A program made the translations under genes and the position numbers. Under the pieces are notes generated by a model that was not told where the DNA came from, searched no databases, and saw nothing but the letters and a program-made list of their open reading frames with translations. Positions 53,518-62,657 of a DNA stretch of 64,000 nucleotides are shown here, one piece after another. How positions within the stretch are numbered: position 1 is the first letter of the stretch; each line of letters opens with the position of its first letter. The stretch is taken from contig JAKLEZ010000010.1 in assembly GCA_022711465.1 (NCBI GenBank), positions 150,646 to 214,645 on the forward strand, given 5' to 3'. The DNA is from Planctomycetota bacterium (GTDB lineage: Bacteria; Planctomycetota; Phycisphaerae; UBA1845; PWPN01).

Positions 53518-53808
53518 CTACAGCAAACCAAAGTCGGACTGGTCTACGTCATCGTCATGATCGAGATCAGCGTTCGCACAATCCAGCAGCGGAGCTCCCA
53601 AGTCCGGGCCCGTCTTGCAGGCATCAAGCAGGCGAAAATCAGCGTCATTCACGGTGCAGTCGCCGTTCAGGTCAGCCGGCAGGGGTGGCCCTTTCAGACT
53701 CTCGTACGCTCCCATGTTCACCGAGGGGCCTCGGATTCGCATTGCACCGTCGATGTCGATCGGCAGCGGCTCAGTGGTGTTGACCGGTTGGGTGCTCTGT
53801 CTACTCGT
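53518..53808 (-). pseudogene. C-terminal remnant of a tagged beta-helix protein, nonsense codon in tag
   Basis: Reading leftward: PLPIDIDGAMRIRGPSVNMG, AYE (the end signature of right-handed beta-helix surface proteins), then PADLNGDCTVNDADFRLLDAC and DLDHDDDVDQSDFGLL-stop-RC. The stop TAG replaces the CAG (Gln) of the usual LLQRC. The catalytic or helix part is missing and an upstream TGA closes the frame near 53808. Confidence 0.6.
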
Positions 53809-54188
53809 TCATCGCGGTTCTCGATTCACTTCCTTTACGTGCCAAACCAGGTACACATTCGATTGACTGCGTCGAAGCGAGTCCAACCAGGTTCTCGGTG
53901 CCGGGATCTCGCGGCGATCGGCGTTTGCTGGCCGTGCCCCTCCACTCCTTTCTCGTGTTCAGGGGCGTTGCAGATGCGGTCTCCAGTAATCAGTTTCTTG
54001 CCGGATTGAATGGTGCCCGGCGCGGTCTTTGGGTACGATGGGGCGTGTCGGGCGGTGAAGCTGGGATGCGGTCTGGCTTCGACAGAGTCTGCGCCGGGGC
54101 AAGTGACCGAGAGAAGGCCGGAGGATGCGGCAGAATCCACCCTGACCCGCTCATCCCGCTTTTCCTGCCCCAGAGAGGAGGACCCGAC

Positions 54189-55229
54189 ATGTGGCTGTTC
54201 GGACCACCGGATATTGAGAAGATGCTCGCCAAGCATGATGTCAAAGGTCTGGCCCGATCGTTGGCGTACAAGAAGGACCCGGATTTGTGCACCGCCGCCG
54301 CCAAAGCCCTCGTCAGAATCGGTGCGGCATCTGTCGAACCGCTCATCGCGGTGCTCCGGGATGCGCCTCCGGGTGTACGCGAGGCTGCCGCCAAGGCCCT
54401 CGTCAAGATCGGCGCGCCGTCCGTTGCTTCTCTCGTCGCGGTGCTCGGGCATGCTGGTCCGGATGCGCGCCAGGCTGCTGCCGAAGCGCTGGGCGAGATC
54501 CGCGATCTCCGCGCCGTCGAGCCACTCATTGCAGCGAGTCAGGATGCGGAGGTGCGCCAGATCGCTATCGAATCACTCATCAAGATCGGCGATGTCCAGG
54601 CGCTCGTCAGAATCGGCGCCCCTGCCGTTGACCAACTCACTACGGCGATCGAGCACGGAAATCCGAACATGCGCCGTCTTGCTGCGAACGCGCTCGGCCA
54701 GATCGGCGACTCTCGCGCCGTCGAACCGCTGATGGCGGCGCTTCAGGATGGCGACCTGCATTTGCGCCGTCTCGCTGCTGACGCACTGGGCCAGATCGGC
54801 GATTCTCGCGCCGTGGAGCCACTCATTGCCCTTCTCCAGGATGGGCACCCGAACTTGACCTGTCTCGCAGCCAAGTCGCTGGGCCAGATCGGCGACTCTC
54901 GCGCTGTCGAGCCACTCATTGCAGCTCTCCAGGATGGGCCTCTGCGTATTCGCGAAATCGCCGCCAAGGCGTTGGGCCAGCTTGGCGATACCCGGGCCGT
55001 CAAACCGCTCATTGCAGTGCTCCAGCAGGAAGACTGGGAGATGCGGTGGCCCGTTGCCGAAGCACTGGCTCGGCTCGGCGACCCTGCGGCAGTGGAGCCG
55101 CTCATCGGAATACTCAAGCACGCCAGTCCGGATGTGCGCCAGGCTGCCGCCAAAGTACTGCGCGAGATCGACGATCCCCGGGCCGTCAAGCCGCTGGAAG
55201 ATTATCACCACCAGCGGGAGGGTGATTAA
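54189..55229 (+). CDS. HEAT-repeat (PBS-lyase-type) scaffold protein
   Basis: A 346-aa protein; the ATG at 54189 follows GGAGG at 8 nt. About ten repeats of 31 residues follow with consensus LGQIGDSRAVEPLIAALQDG, the PBS-lyase-type HEAT pattern. The repeats form a solenoid that binds other proteins. The frame is open far upstream, but the repeats and ribosome site fix the start. It lies 317 bp before the multidomain kinase on the same strand and may be its partner or substrate. No signal peptide is present, so it acts in the cytoplasm. Confidence 0.9.
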   Translation: MWLFGPPDIEKMLAKHDVKGLARSLAYKKDPDLCTAAAKALVRIGAASVEPLIAVLRDAPPGVREAAAKALVKIGAPSVASLVAVLGHAGPDARQAAAEALGEIRDLRAVEPLIAASQDAEVRQIAIESLIKIGDVQALVRIGAPAVDQLTTAIEHGNPNMRRLAANALGQIGDSRAVEPLMAALQDGDLHLRRLAADALGQIGDSRAVEPLIALLQDGHPNLTCLAAKSLGQIGDSRAVEPLIAALQDGPLRIREIAAKALGQLGDTRAVKPLIAVLQQEDWEMRWPVAEALARLGDPAAVEPLIGILKHASPDVRQAAAKVLREIDDPRAVKPLEDYHHQREGD

Positions 55230-55546
55230 CGGTGGAGACGCAAGGTATTGGAGAGCGTTAAACGACGAGGGCTTCGGGGCCGGGCGGACGCGGTGGGCTG
55301 GGGCAAGGATAGTCCCTCAATATCTGCCGGTTCCACGACCGCGCCGACCTTTGCGGGTGATCGAACCGCATTCCGTGCGCTCGCCGCCATTCCAGGTTAC
55401 GGTCCCCACGGAGAGCGAGCCGGCCGCAGGAGTAGCGGATGGCCGGATGAACGGGTATAAGGATGACAGGTGCAAACCGCCAATCCGGACCGGATGGTCT
55501 CCTCAAACGGTAACGGGACGATTAGTCGGAGAAGACGAAGAGCACT
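55230..55546. other. Gap between HEAT gene and kinase
   Basis: 317 bp with no supported gene. It probably holds the kinase promoter; GGAGAAG and GAAGAG near 55528-55542 serve as ribosome site. Confidence 0.45.
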
Positions 55547-58500
55547 ATGGGCCAGTTGACACCCGATCAGCAACCGTCGCCGTCCCGCGATCCGGAAACG
55601 CTCGATCAGGGGGCACAGGCCACCCCGGATGCCACACCCTCGGAGTTGCCGCCCAGCTGCGCGGAAGACGAAACAACCATTCTGTCCGCTCTGGGCGAGG
55701 AGGCGGCCATCGCGCATGCCGGAGCGTCGCTGCTCGACTCGCTGGGTCGGGGGCTGGCCGCGGAGGCGGGAGAGACTGCCGCCGGCGAATTGGCCCGCTA
55801 CGAGATCCTGAAACCGCTGGGCAAGGGCGGCATGGGAATCGTGTTCAAGGCTCGCGACCGCCGCCTCGGCCGAGTCGTGGCCATCAAGCGGATCAGCTCC
55901 AAGATCGCCGGTTCATCCTCGGCCCTGGAACGCTTCCTGGCCGAAGCGAGATTGGTCGCCGTACTCAACCACTACAACATCGTACAGATTTACGATATCG
56001 ACAAGGACTCCGACGGCTACTTCATCTCCATGGAGTACATCGAGGGAGAGGATCTCAAGAGCAAGATCGCCCGCGACGGCCGAATCGACCCGGAGCGCGC
56101 GGTCGAGATCACGCGGCAGCTTTGCAACGCCCTGAGCTACGCCCACGGCCGCGGAATCATCCACCGCGACATCAAATCGGGCAACATTCTCGTCAGCACG
56201 CAGGGAACGCCTAGGCTGGTGGACTTCGGCCTCGCACGGGGCATCGCGGATCAGGATCTGACGGTGACCGGAGTGATGATGGGCACGGTCGATTACGCCA
56301 GCCCCGAGCAGCTCCAGGACACCAAGAATGTCGATCACCGCACCGATATCTACTCGCTGGGCGCAACACTGTACGAGATGTTGACGGGCATGAGTCCCCG
56401 AATGGTCCAGGAAAGCAAGATCCCTGAGGAGCTCCGTGAGCCGGTCCTGAAGGCGATGTCGCCCGATCGTGGCCAACGATACCAGACGATCGAGGCCTTC
56501 AGCGAAGCGCTGGCCCAGGCGAAGGTCGGAGATGTGGAGACCCTGATCCGTCGAGCGGACGCGCGTTTCAAGGCCGGCGACCTGGAAGGGGCGCTTCATC
56601 GCTACGAGCAGGTTCTGCGGATCGACGCGCAGCATGCCTGGGCCGGCAAGCAGGCGGAGCTGATCCGTTCGCGGATCGAGAGCATCCGACGTTGGCGGCA
56701 GGAAGCAAATCACGCGGCAAACGAAGGTCACTGGGAGTCAGCGGCGGCGGCGTGGCAGCGCATCCTGGACTCGGCCCCCGGTGATGTGGAGGCCATCGAG
56801 CAACTCGGCAAGGCCGAAGACGAAATCCGCAACGGAAAACTGGCCACGGAGCTCGGCGAAGCTCGCCGGCACCTCGATGCCCAGCGCTTCGTTGATGCCG
56901 AAGCCAAGTGCCAGGCAGCCTTGACCCTGGACCGTGAGAATGCCGAAGCCCAGGCGATCCGCAAGGCCATTCGCGCCGCCCGGACCAGGATGGGACGAGA
57001 CAAGATCCGCGCCGGCTTCAGACTGTTTGACCGGAAGGACTATCCGGGAGCCATCCTGTCACTGCGCGAGGCCCTGGAGCTCGTTCCAGAGGACCATAGA
57101 GAACGGCCGAAGCTCGCTCAGGCCCTGGATCTTGCCGAGGCGTTACAGCGAATCACTGATGCGGACCGAGCGATCGACCAGGGGGAGATGCTCGAGGCCG
57201 GCCGGCTTCTGGATGAAGCGGAATCACGCTCGAGCAAGTACCAGAACCTGATCGACCGAATCGCCAAACGCCGCGAGAAGGTCGTAGCCAGGAAAGCCGC
57301 CAACGAGCATGAAGCTTCGCTGCGGCGACGGAGGATTCTCCTGCAGATCGTGGTCCCCGTCCTGGCAAGCGTGGTCGTGCTGGGAGTCCTCATCGGCCTG
57401 TTGGTTCATTCGATGCTGAGCAGGCCTCCGGTGACGGCCGCACCGATGCCGGAGGCGGAACCCTCATCCGTCGCCCGGTCGAATGGAGACGGAAGGCCGC
57501 AGCCGGCCATTCGTGCCCAGCGATTTTCCGACGACAAAGGCCGGCAGGCTCTTCCGGCCGTGCCCGCGCCGGCATCGGCACTCAAGCGTGCCGCCCCGCC
57601 CACCGCCATCAAGGTCGACGGCAAGCCGTTCTTCGTCATCGGGGCACGATCCATCGAGCCGCCAGACTTCGCAGAGGTCGCCCGGGCGGGGTTCAACACC
57701 GTCTCGTACGTCTACCACGACAAGGCCAAGCCGTACCTGGAAGAGGCCAGGCGGCACGGGTTGCGTGCGATCGGCTATACTCGTCAGAAACCGGATTGGG
57801 ATGCCTTACAGGCCGACCTCCGCGCCTGTCGCGGCGATCCCACACTGCTGGCGTGGATGATGCCTGCGGATCCCCTCATCTACGAAATCCCCAAGGCTGA
57901 TATCAAGCGTGCGTACGACATGATACATTTCGCCGACGGTACCCACCCTGCGGAACTGCTCGAATGCCCGGTACCGGACCGATGGCCGAAGGCACCGGGC
58001 TACATCGAGTACTGCGATATCCTGGCAATCGAGGCCAACCCCTTCACAGATGCGTATCTCCGACACCAGAAGTTCGACTATCGCGACCGGATACTCCTTC
58101 TCCCCTACTGGACGGACCAGGCTGTCTCACTCGGCAGAGGGAGGCCCGTCTGGGCGCTTATCCCCGCCCGCCAAGGGGACGACGGGCGTCCCACGCCTGT
58201 CCAGATCCGCGCCATGACCTATCTGGTCATCAATCAAGGCGCCAGCGGTGTTCTGATCGACGGCTTCAAGGCCCTGCTCTACGAGGGCGACATCGACGAC
58301 CCCCGATTCCGCGCGGTCCTCGGGATGGGCGACGTACGGCTGGCCGATTTGCGCAAGGAATCCATCCGCATTGCCGGCGAGCTCAGGCAACTGGCGCCGG
58401 CGATTCTGGCGGGCGCGGTCTTCGATGTAGTGAAGGTCGAGGATCCGCCCGGTGTCACCGGCCCGATCGACTGCAAGGCTTACGCTCAAGGCGATCGGCT

Positions 58501-60313
58501 CTACATCGTCGCGGTCAACACGTCGAACCAGCCGGTCAGCCCAAGGTTGCGCTTCAACGTGCGGACAGCCCCAACAGTCGACTTGGTTGGTGAGACGCGG
58601 ACACTCACACTCAAGGACGCGGCTTTTGCCGACCCGTTCGCCTCCTTCGAGACGCACGTGTACACACTTCAAATGGTCGACCGTTCGGCGGTTGAGCCCG
58701 CGCCCTCCACGGCCGTACCGCCGAGTCCACCCGCGGTGTCGAGGACCCTCAAGAACTCGATCGGCATGAGCCTGAAGCTGATTCCGGCCGGCGAGTTCAT
58801 GATGGGCAGCAAGGCGAGCGTTCCGGAACTGATCGATCGGTTTGGCGGGAAAGACCAATGGAACCGACCCGCAACTCAGATCCCCTACCACCAAGTTCGA
58901 ATCGGCACTCCCTTTTACATGGCGGCCCACGAAGTCACCGTCGGCCAGTCTCGACGATTCGTTGAGGACACGCACTACGTCACCGACGCCGAAGGAGGCG
59001 TGCTCTCCTTCGAAGCGGGCAAGAAGGGCGGAGACACACTGACGCCCGAGGGGGATTCGCACTGGTCAGACGACGCATCGTGGCGCAAGCCGGGCTTCGC
59101 GCAAACGGATAACCATCCGGTCACCTTCGTCAGCTGGAACGATGCCAAGGCGTTCTGTGCATGGCTCGGCAAGAAGGAAGGCCGCGTGTACCGCCTGCCG
59201 ACCGAGGCTGAGTGGGAATACGCCTGCCGCGCGGGTACCGATACCGAGTTCTGGTGGGGTGACGACATGGATCAGTCGGGCCGCATGGCCAATGTTGCCG
59301 ACCAGACTCTCAGGCAGGCGTACCCGAGCTGGTCATCGAACGCGAGTAGGAGCGACGGCCACGCAACCACAGCTCCGGTCGGCAGTTACCGCGAGAACGC
59401 CTTCGGCCTCTATGACATGACCGGAAACGTTGCGGAGTGGTGTGAGGATTACAGCCACGAGAGCTACGCGGGGGCACCCGCGGATGGGTCCGCATGGTTG
59501 GACGACTCGGGCTCTTCGAACCGAGTGATACGCGGCGGCGCCTGGGACGATCCCCCGGCAGTTTACAGAGTCGCCGCCCGGTTTGATTTCCCACCTGGTT
59601 TCCGGAACTGGGGATCGGGCATGCGGGTGGTGAGCGAGCCTGCCGCTGTGGCGGCCCCCTCGGGGAGCGGAGCGAGAGACACAAGAAGAGACCCGATTTC
59701 GGATGAAGCGAACGGCCCCCCGCGCCTGCGCTCTGCATTCAACGATAGCGATCTCTCCGGTTGGTTTGTGGCCAGCGGCGATTCGTCGGCATGGTCCATG
59801 GATGACGGCGTACTCGTCGGTACGGCCCACCAGCCGCAGGGATTCAACTGGCTCATGAGCCGCCGCGAGTACACCGACTTCGAACTGAGCTTCGAGTTCC
59901 AACTGACCACCGGCGCGGACAGCGGTGTCGCCTTACGCGCGAATCCCGGCGACCCCGCGCATCCGCAAATCCAAGTCAGGGAGGATCACGATCCGCGTTA
60001 CGCAAGCACACCACTCGAGTGGCAGACAGGCGCTCTCTACGGCTTGGCCATCGACCGCCCCGCGGTGCTCATGGCGGTCGGAGAGTGGAACCGGATGGTG
60101 ATCCTGTTGTGCGGAAGTCTGCTGCGCGTCACTGTGAACAACCGGGCAGTACTCGACACGGACATCGATAAGATGTCAAAGGACGGGTTGAAGTATCCAG
60201 TGTCCCCTTCCGCGCCGGGTCGAATCGGCTTTGAGGCCTATCTCGGGACCGTCCGCTATCGCAAGGTCGAGATCAGAGACCTGGCCGCCTCGACCGCGCG
60301 GGCGGTCGAGTAA
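55547..60313 (+). CDS. Ser/Thr kinase-TPR-TM-GH-like-FGE-DUF1080 fusion receptor
   Basis: A 1588-aa protein. Cytoplasmic part: a Hanks-type Ser/Thr kinase (glycine loop GKGGMGIVF at about 92-100, VAIK with Lys114, HRDIKSGN with Asp208, DFGLARG, GTVDYASPEQ), then TPR-like helices to about 590. One transmembrane helix lies at about 596-625 (IVVPVLASVVVLGVLIGLLV). Outer part: a TIM-barrel-like glycosidase-related domain (about 685-1050), an FGE-sulfatase/CLec-fold domain (about 1068-1365: PAGEFMMGS, RLPTEAEWEYACRAG, GNVAEWCEDY, VIRGGAWDD), and a DUF1080 (3-keto-disaccharide hydrolase-like) sandwich at about 1393-1583. The FGE domain lacks the catalytic Cys pair, so it is likely a binding fold. 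I infer a glycan-sensing receptor kinase. It converges on a PP2C phosphatase 3 bp away. Confidence 0.92.
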   Translation: MGQLTPDQQPSPSRDPETLDQGAQATPDATPSELPPSCAEDETTILSALGEEAAIAHAGASLLDSLGRGLAAEAGETAAGELARYEILKPLGKGGMGIVFKARDRRLGRVVAIKRISSKIAGSSSALERFLAEARLVAVLNHYNIVQIYDIDKDSDGYFISMEYIEGEDLKSKIARDGRIDPERAVEITRQLCNALSYAHGRGIIHRDIKSGNILVSTQGTPRLVDFGLARGIADQDLTVTGVMMGTVDYASPEQLQDTKNVDHRTDIYSLGATLYEMLTGMSPRMVQESKIPEELREPVLKAMSPDRGQRYQTIEAFSEALAQAKVGDVETLIRRADARFKAGDLEGALHRYEQVLRIDAQHAWAGKQAELIRSRIESIRRWRQEANHAANEGHWESAAAAWQRILDSAPGDVEAIEQLGKAEDEIRNGKLATELGEARRHLDAQRFVDAEAKCQAALTLDRENAEAQAIRKAIRAARTRMGRDKIRAGFRLFDRKDYPGAILSLREALELVPEDHRERPKLAQALDLAEALQRITDADRAIDQGEMLEAGRLLDEAESRSSKYQNLIDRIAKRREKVVARKAANEHEASLRRRRILLQIVVPVLASVVVLGVLIGLLVHSMLSRPPVTAAPMPEAEPSSVARSNGDGRPQPAIRAQRFSDDKGRQALPAVPAPASALKRAAPPTAIKVDGKPFFVIGARSIEPPDFAEVARAGFNTVSYVYHDKAKPYLEEARRHGLRAIGYTRQKPDWDALQADLRACRGDPTLLAWMMPADPLIYEIPKADIKRAYDMIHFADGTHPAELLECPVPDRWPKAPGYIEYCDILAIEANPFTDAYLRHQKFDYRDRILLLPYWTDQAVSLGRGRPVWALIPARQGDDGRPTPVQIRAMTYLVINQGASGVLIDGFKALLYEGDIDDPRFRAVLGMGDVRLADLRKESIRIAGELRQLAPAILAGAVFDVVKVEDPPGVTGPIDCKAYAQGDRLYIVAVNTSNQPVSPRLRFNVRTAPTVDLVGETRTLTLKDAAFADPFASFETHVYTLQMVDRSAVEPAPSTAVPPSPPAVSRTLKNSIGMSLKLIPAGEFMMGSKASVPELIDRFGGKDQWNRPATQIPYHQVRIGTPFYMAAHEVTVGQSRRFVEDTHYVTDAEGGVLSFEAGKKGGDTLTPEGDSHWSDDASWRKPGFAQTDNHPVTFVSWNDAKAFCAWLGKKEGRVYRLPTEAEWEYACRAGTDTEFWWGDDMDQSGRMANVADQTLRQAYPSWSSNASRSDGHATTAPVGSYRENAFGLYDMTGNVAEWCEDYSHESYAGAPADGSAWLDDSGSSNRVIRGGAWDDPPAVYRVAARFDFPPGFRNWGSGMRVVSEPAAVAAPSGSGARDTRRDPISDEANGPPRLRSAFNDSDLSGWFVASGDSSAWSMDDGVLVGTAHQPQGFNWLMSRREYTDFELSFEFQLTTGADSGVALRANPGDPAHPQIQVREDHDPRYASTPLEWQTGALYGLAIDRPAVLMAVGEWNRMVILLCGSLLRVTVNNRAVLDTDIDKMSKDGLKYPVSPSAPGRIGFEAYLGTVRYRKVEIRDLAASTARAVE

Positions 60314-60316
60314 ATA

Positions 60317-61960
60317 TCATTTGCCGCCCGCTGCCACCCTTCGGCAGGCCAGTAGTGTGAAATCGTCGCTCGGCGGACGGCCGGCACAGAATGTCTCGAC
60401 CTCTCGTCGCACATTCTCTACCACCTTCCGAGCCGTGTAGCCGGCGCACGATGCCGCCGCGGCCAGTAACCGCTCTTCACCGAACTGCTCCAGGTTGCCC
60501 CCGAACGCTTCGGTTGCGCCGTCGGTGTAAAGCAGGATCGCCCCTTCACCGGTCGGGAAGGTACAACTTGTCTCGCCGTAGACCGTGCCGTGCAGAATGC
60601 CCAGCGGACAGCCGTTGTCCACGCACCATGAGCGAGCGTCTCCTCCCGAACCGATGTACATCGGATACGGATGGCCGGCGGAGGCGATCAGCCCATCACC
60701 CGTATCCGGCGACAGCCGCACGACCTGGCAGGTCACAAACAGCCCTTCCAGCGAACGCCGCAACAACAGGTCGTTGAGCGAAGTGAGCAACTGCCCGGGC
60801 GAATCACACCGCTCCAGGAGCCCCTGGGTCATGGCATGCATGCGGCTGGCCAGCAGTGCGGCCGGCGCCCCTTTGCCCGAGACATCCGCCATCAGCAGCC
60901 AGAGATGGCCGTCCTCCGCCACGATGGCGTCGTAATAGTCACCGCCCACCTCGCGGCACGTGAAGTGGGCACCGTAGATGTCCCAGCCGTCCAGCCGCGG
61001 CCATACCGACGGCAGGATCGCCTGCTGAACCCGCCGGGCGCCGGCCAGTTCCGCCTCAAGCCGCTGCTTGACCATCTTCGCCTCGATCAAGCGGGCGTTC
61101 TCCACGGCAGTGGCGACCATCGCCCCGATCGCACAGGCGAATTCCAAATCGCTCTCGATGTAGGCCCGCCCGTGTAGGCGATTGTCCGTGTAGATGAATC
61201 CGATGACCTCGTCATCTCGAACCATGGGTACGCAGAGCACCGACCGGATGCCGCCCGCGATAACGCTCTCGTACTGCCGGGCGTCGAGGTCGGCACTCGT
61301 GTCGGCAATGAGAACCGCCTGCTGTCCCGCGATGGTCCGTCGCAGGACGGATCGACTGATCATCACCTCAGCGGCCGCTGCACCCGCGGGGCGAACCAGA
61401 ACGCGGTCGCTCTCGTGCTCCGGGTCACAGGTGAGCCCGAACACCACCCTCTGCGCATGCAGTGCCGAAATGAGCGTCGCCGAGGCTTCGTCAACCAAGC
61501 CCGACACATCATGCCGCCCCATCAGCCGTCTGGCGAACTCATACAACGCGGACAGCCTGGCGCTATCGCGGACCATCAAATCGCTGGCCTGCCGTGCCAC
61601 GGTGGAGCCGGGCGTCTCCGGAGCGTCACTGAAGCTGATCGCGCTGCCCCGCCCGAACGGCAGCTCCGGCTGGTCGGCAGCGAAGACGATTTGCACCTGG
61701 CCGACAACAATCACGTCGCCGTCTTCAAGACAACGTTTCTTGATGAGCCGCCCCTGGACGATGGTGCCGTTGCTGCTGTCCCGATCCTCGATCCACCACC
61801 GGCCGTCGCAGTCACGGAGAAACCGCCCGTGTTCCCGAGAGACCCCGCGGGCGTTCAGCACCAGGTCGTTGCCGTCCGCTTTCCCGAAGGCCAGCACGTC
61901 GCGGTCAAGCACCCGGCCCAATTCCCGTCCGTCAGGGTATCGCACAACGATCGTCGCCAT
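60317..61960 (-). CDS. FHA-GAF-PP2C (SpoIIE/RsbU-type) phosphatase
   Basis: A 547-aa protein from the ATG at 61960; the frame is open to 62035 without family character. Domains in order: FHA (about 1-100; GKADGNDLVLNARGVSREHG, SSNGTIVQGR), GAF (about 135-290; GIRSVLCVPMVRDDEVIGFI), then a PP2C/SpoIIE phosphatase (about 325-540; DIYGAHFTCREVGGDYYDAI, the metal Asp-Tyr-Tyr-Asp block, LLMADVSGKGAPAAL, and ILLYTDGATEAFG). Such proteins remove phosphate from Ser/Thr, often of anti-sigma antagonists. FHA should read phosphothreonine, which the adjacent kinase could produce. The two genes converge with stops 3 bp apart, suggesting a functional pair. Confidence 0.93.
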   Translation of the reverse strand: MATIVVRYPDGRELGRVLDRDVLAFGKADGNDLVLNARGVSREHGRFLRDCDGRWWIEDRDSSNGTIVQGRLIKKRCLEDGDVIVVGQVQIVFAADQPELPFGRGSAISFSDAPETPGSTVARQASDLMVRDSARLSALYEFARRLMGRHDVSGLVDEASATLISALHAQRVVFGLTCDPEHESDRVLVRPAGAAAAEVMISRSVLRRTIAGQQAVLIADTSADLDARQYESVIAGGIRSVLCVPMVRDDEVIGFIYTDNRLHGRAYIESDLEFACAIGAMVATAVENARLIEAKMVKQRLEAELAGARRVQQAILPSVWPRLDGWDIYGAHFTCREVGGDYYDAIVAEDGHLWLLMADVSGKGAPAALLASRMHAMTQGLLERCDSPGQLLTSLNDLLLRRSLEGLFVTCQVVRLSPDTGDGLIASAGHPYPMYIGSGGDARSWCVDNGCPLGILHGTVYGETSCTFPTGEGAILLYTDGATEAFGGNLEQFGEERLLAAAASCAGYTARKVVENVRREVETFCAGRPPSDDFTLLACRRVAAGGK

Positions 61961-62043
61961 GACGTAGACTGTATCGGATTTGCCGGGAGACCGAAACAGG
62001 ACGCCGCACGCGGAGAGCTTCCTCGCCATCTGCAAGGATCACG

Positions 62044-62400
62044 GCGAGCGTGTTCTGCTTTGGCGAAGAGGTCGATAAGTACGAAGACGGCAAAGTCGTC
62101 AAGCACTCGGGGGCATGGTGGGCCGATGAGAAGGACTCCAAGGTCAGGCTCGTCAGGCCCGGAACGGTGCTTCTGGATTCACGGTATTACCAGGAGATCG
62201 CGCCGAACACCAGGGATCGGGCCGAGCATGTCGCTGATGACGTGACCCTCGAAACGCCGGCAGGAACCTTCAAGAACTGCCTGAACGTCGAGGAGACCAC
62301 GCCTCTGGAACCCGGCGAGCGGGGCTACAAGGTCTACGCCCCGGGCGTGGGCCTCGTCCAGGACGAGGGCCTCAAGCTGATGAGTGATCGAACCGGGAAA
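62044..62400 (+). pseudogene. C-terminal fragment of a hypothetical protein
   Basis: The frame reads VFCFGEEVDKYEDGKVVKHS, then PAGTFKNCLNVEETTPLEPG and YKVYAPGVGLVQDEGLKLM. This order is known from a bacterial family of unknown function whose members end soon after YAPGxGLVQDxxLKL. The N-terminal two-thirds are missing; homology starts just past the phosphatase start region. It is truncated and probably not functional. Confidence 0.5.
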
Positions 62401-62657
62401 CAACGGATCGGCCGACGATGCGCTGTGGGTGGTCGTTCTGGTTCCTCAGGGCACAACCGAAACCTGCAAAGGAGCCCCTGGTCTGCCGGGGCCTCCGGCG
62501 ACCATCTTCAACGCCAGCGTCTCCGGATGCGCCGGATGTTCGAGACCTGAACGGGCTGATTGGCCGCCCCTGACCCCTGCTCCGCTATTCCGCGTGTGTC
62601 AGGAGACGAATCCTCCTCCAGAAGGCCAGATCGCGGTGGTCAAGGCTCGTGGGCCAA
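62401..62657. other. Intergenic region, nothing recognised
   Basis: About 260 bp. A short frame without known identity is open here. No hairpin with T-run was found behind the PEP-CTERM gene. Confidence 0.4.

Noticed and set aside
16536..53530. TAG as a recoded sense codon (TAG found in GH2 motif and in one tag)
   Set aside because: Intact genes such as hldE and the FHA gene end in TAG, and both cases lie in otherwise decayed fragments.
58741..59640. Active formylglycine-generating enzyme
   Set aside because: The catalytic Cys pair is absent and no sulfatase is nearby.
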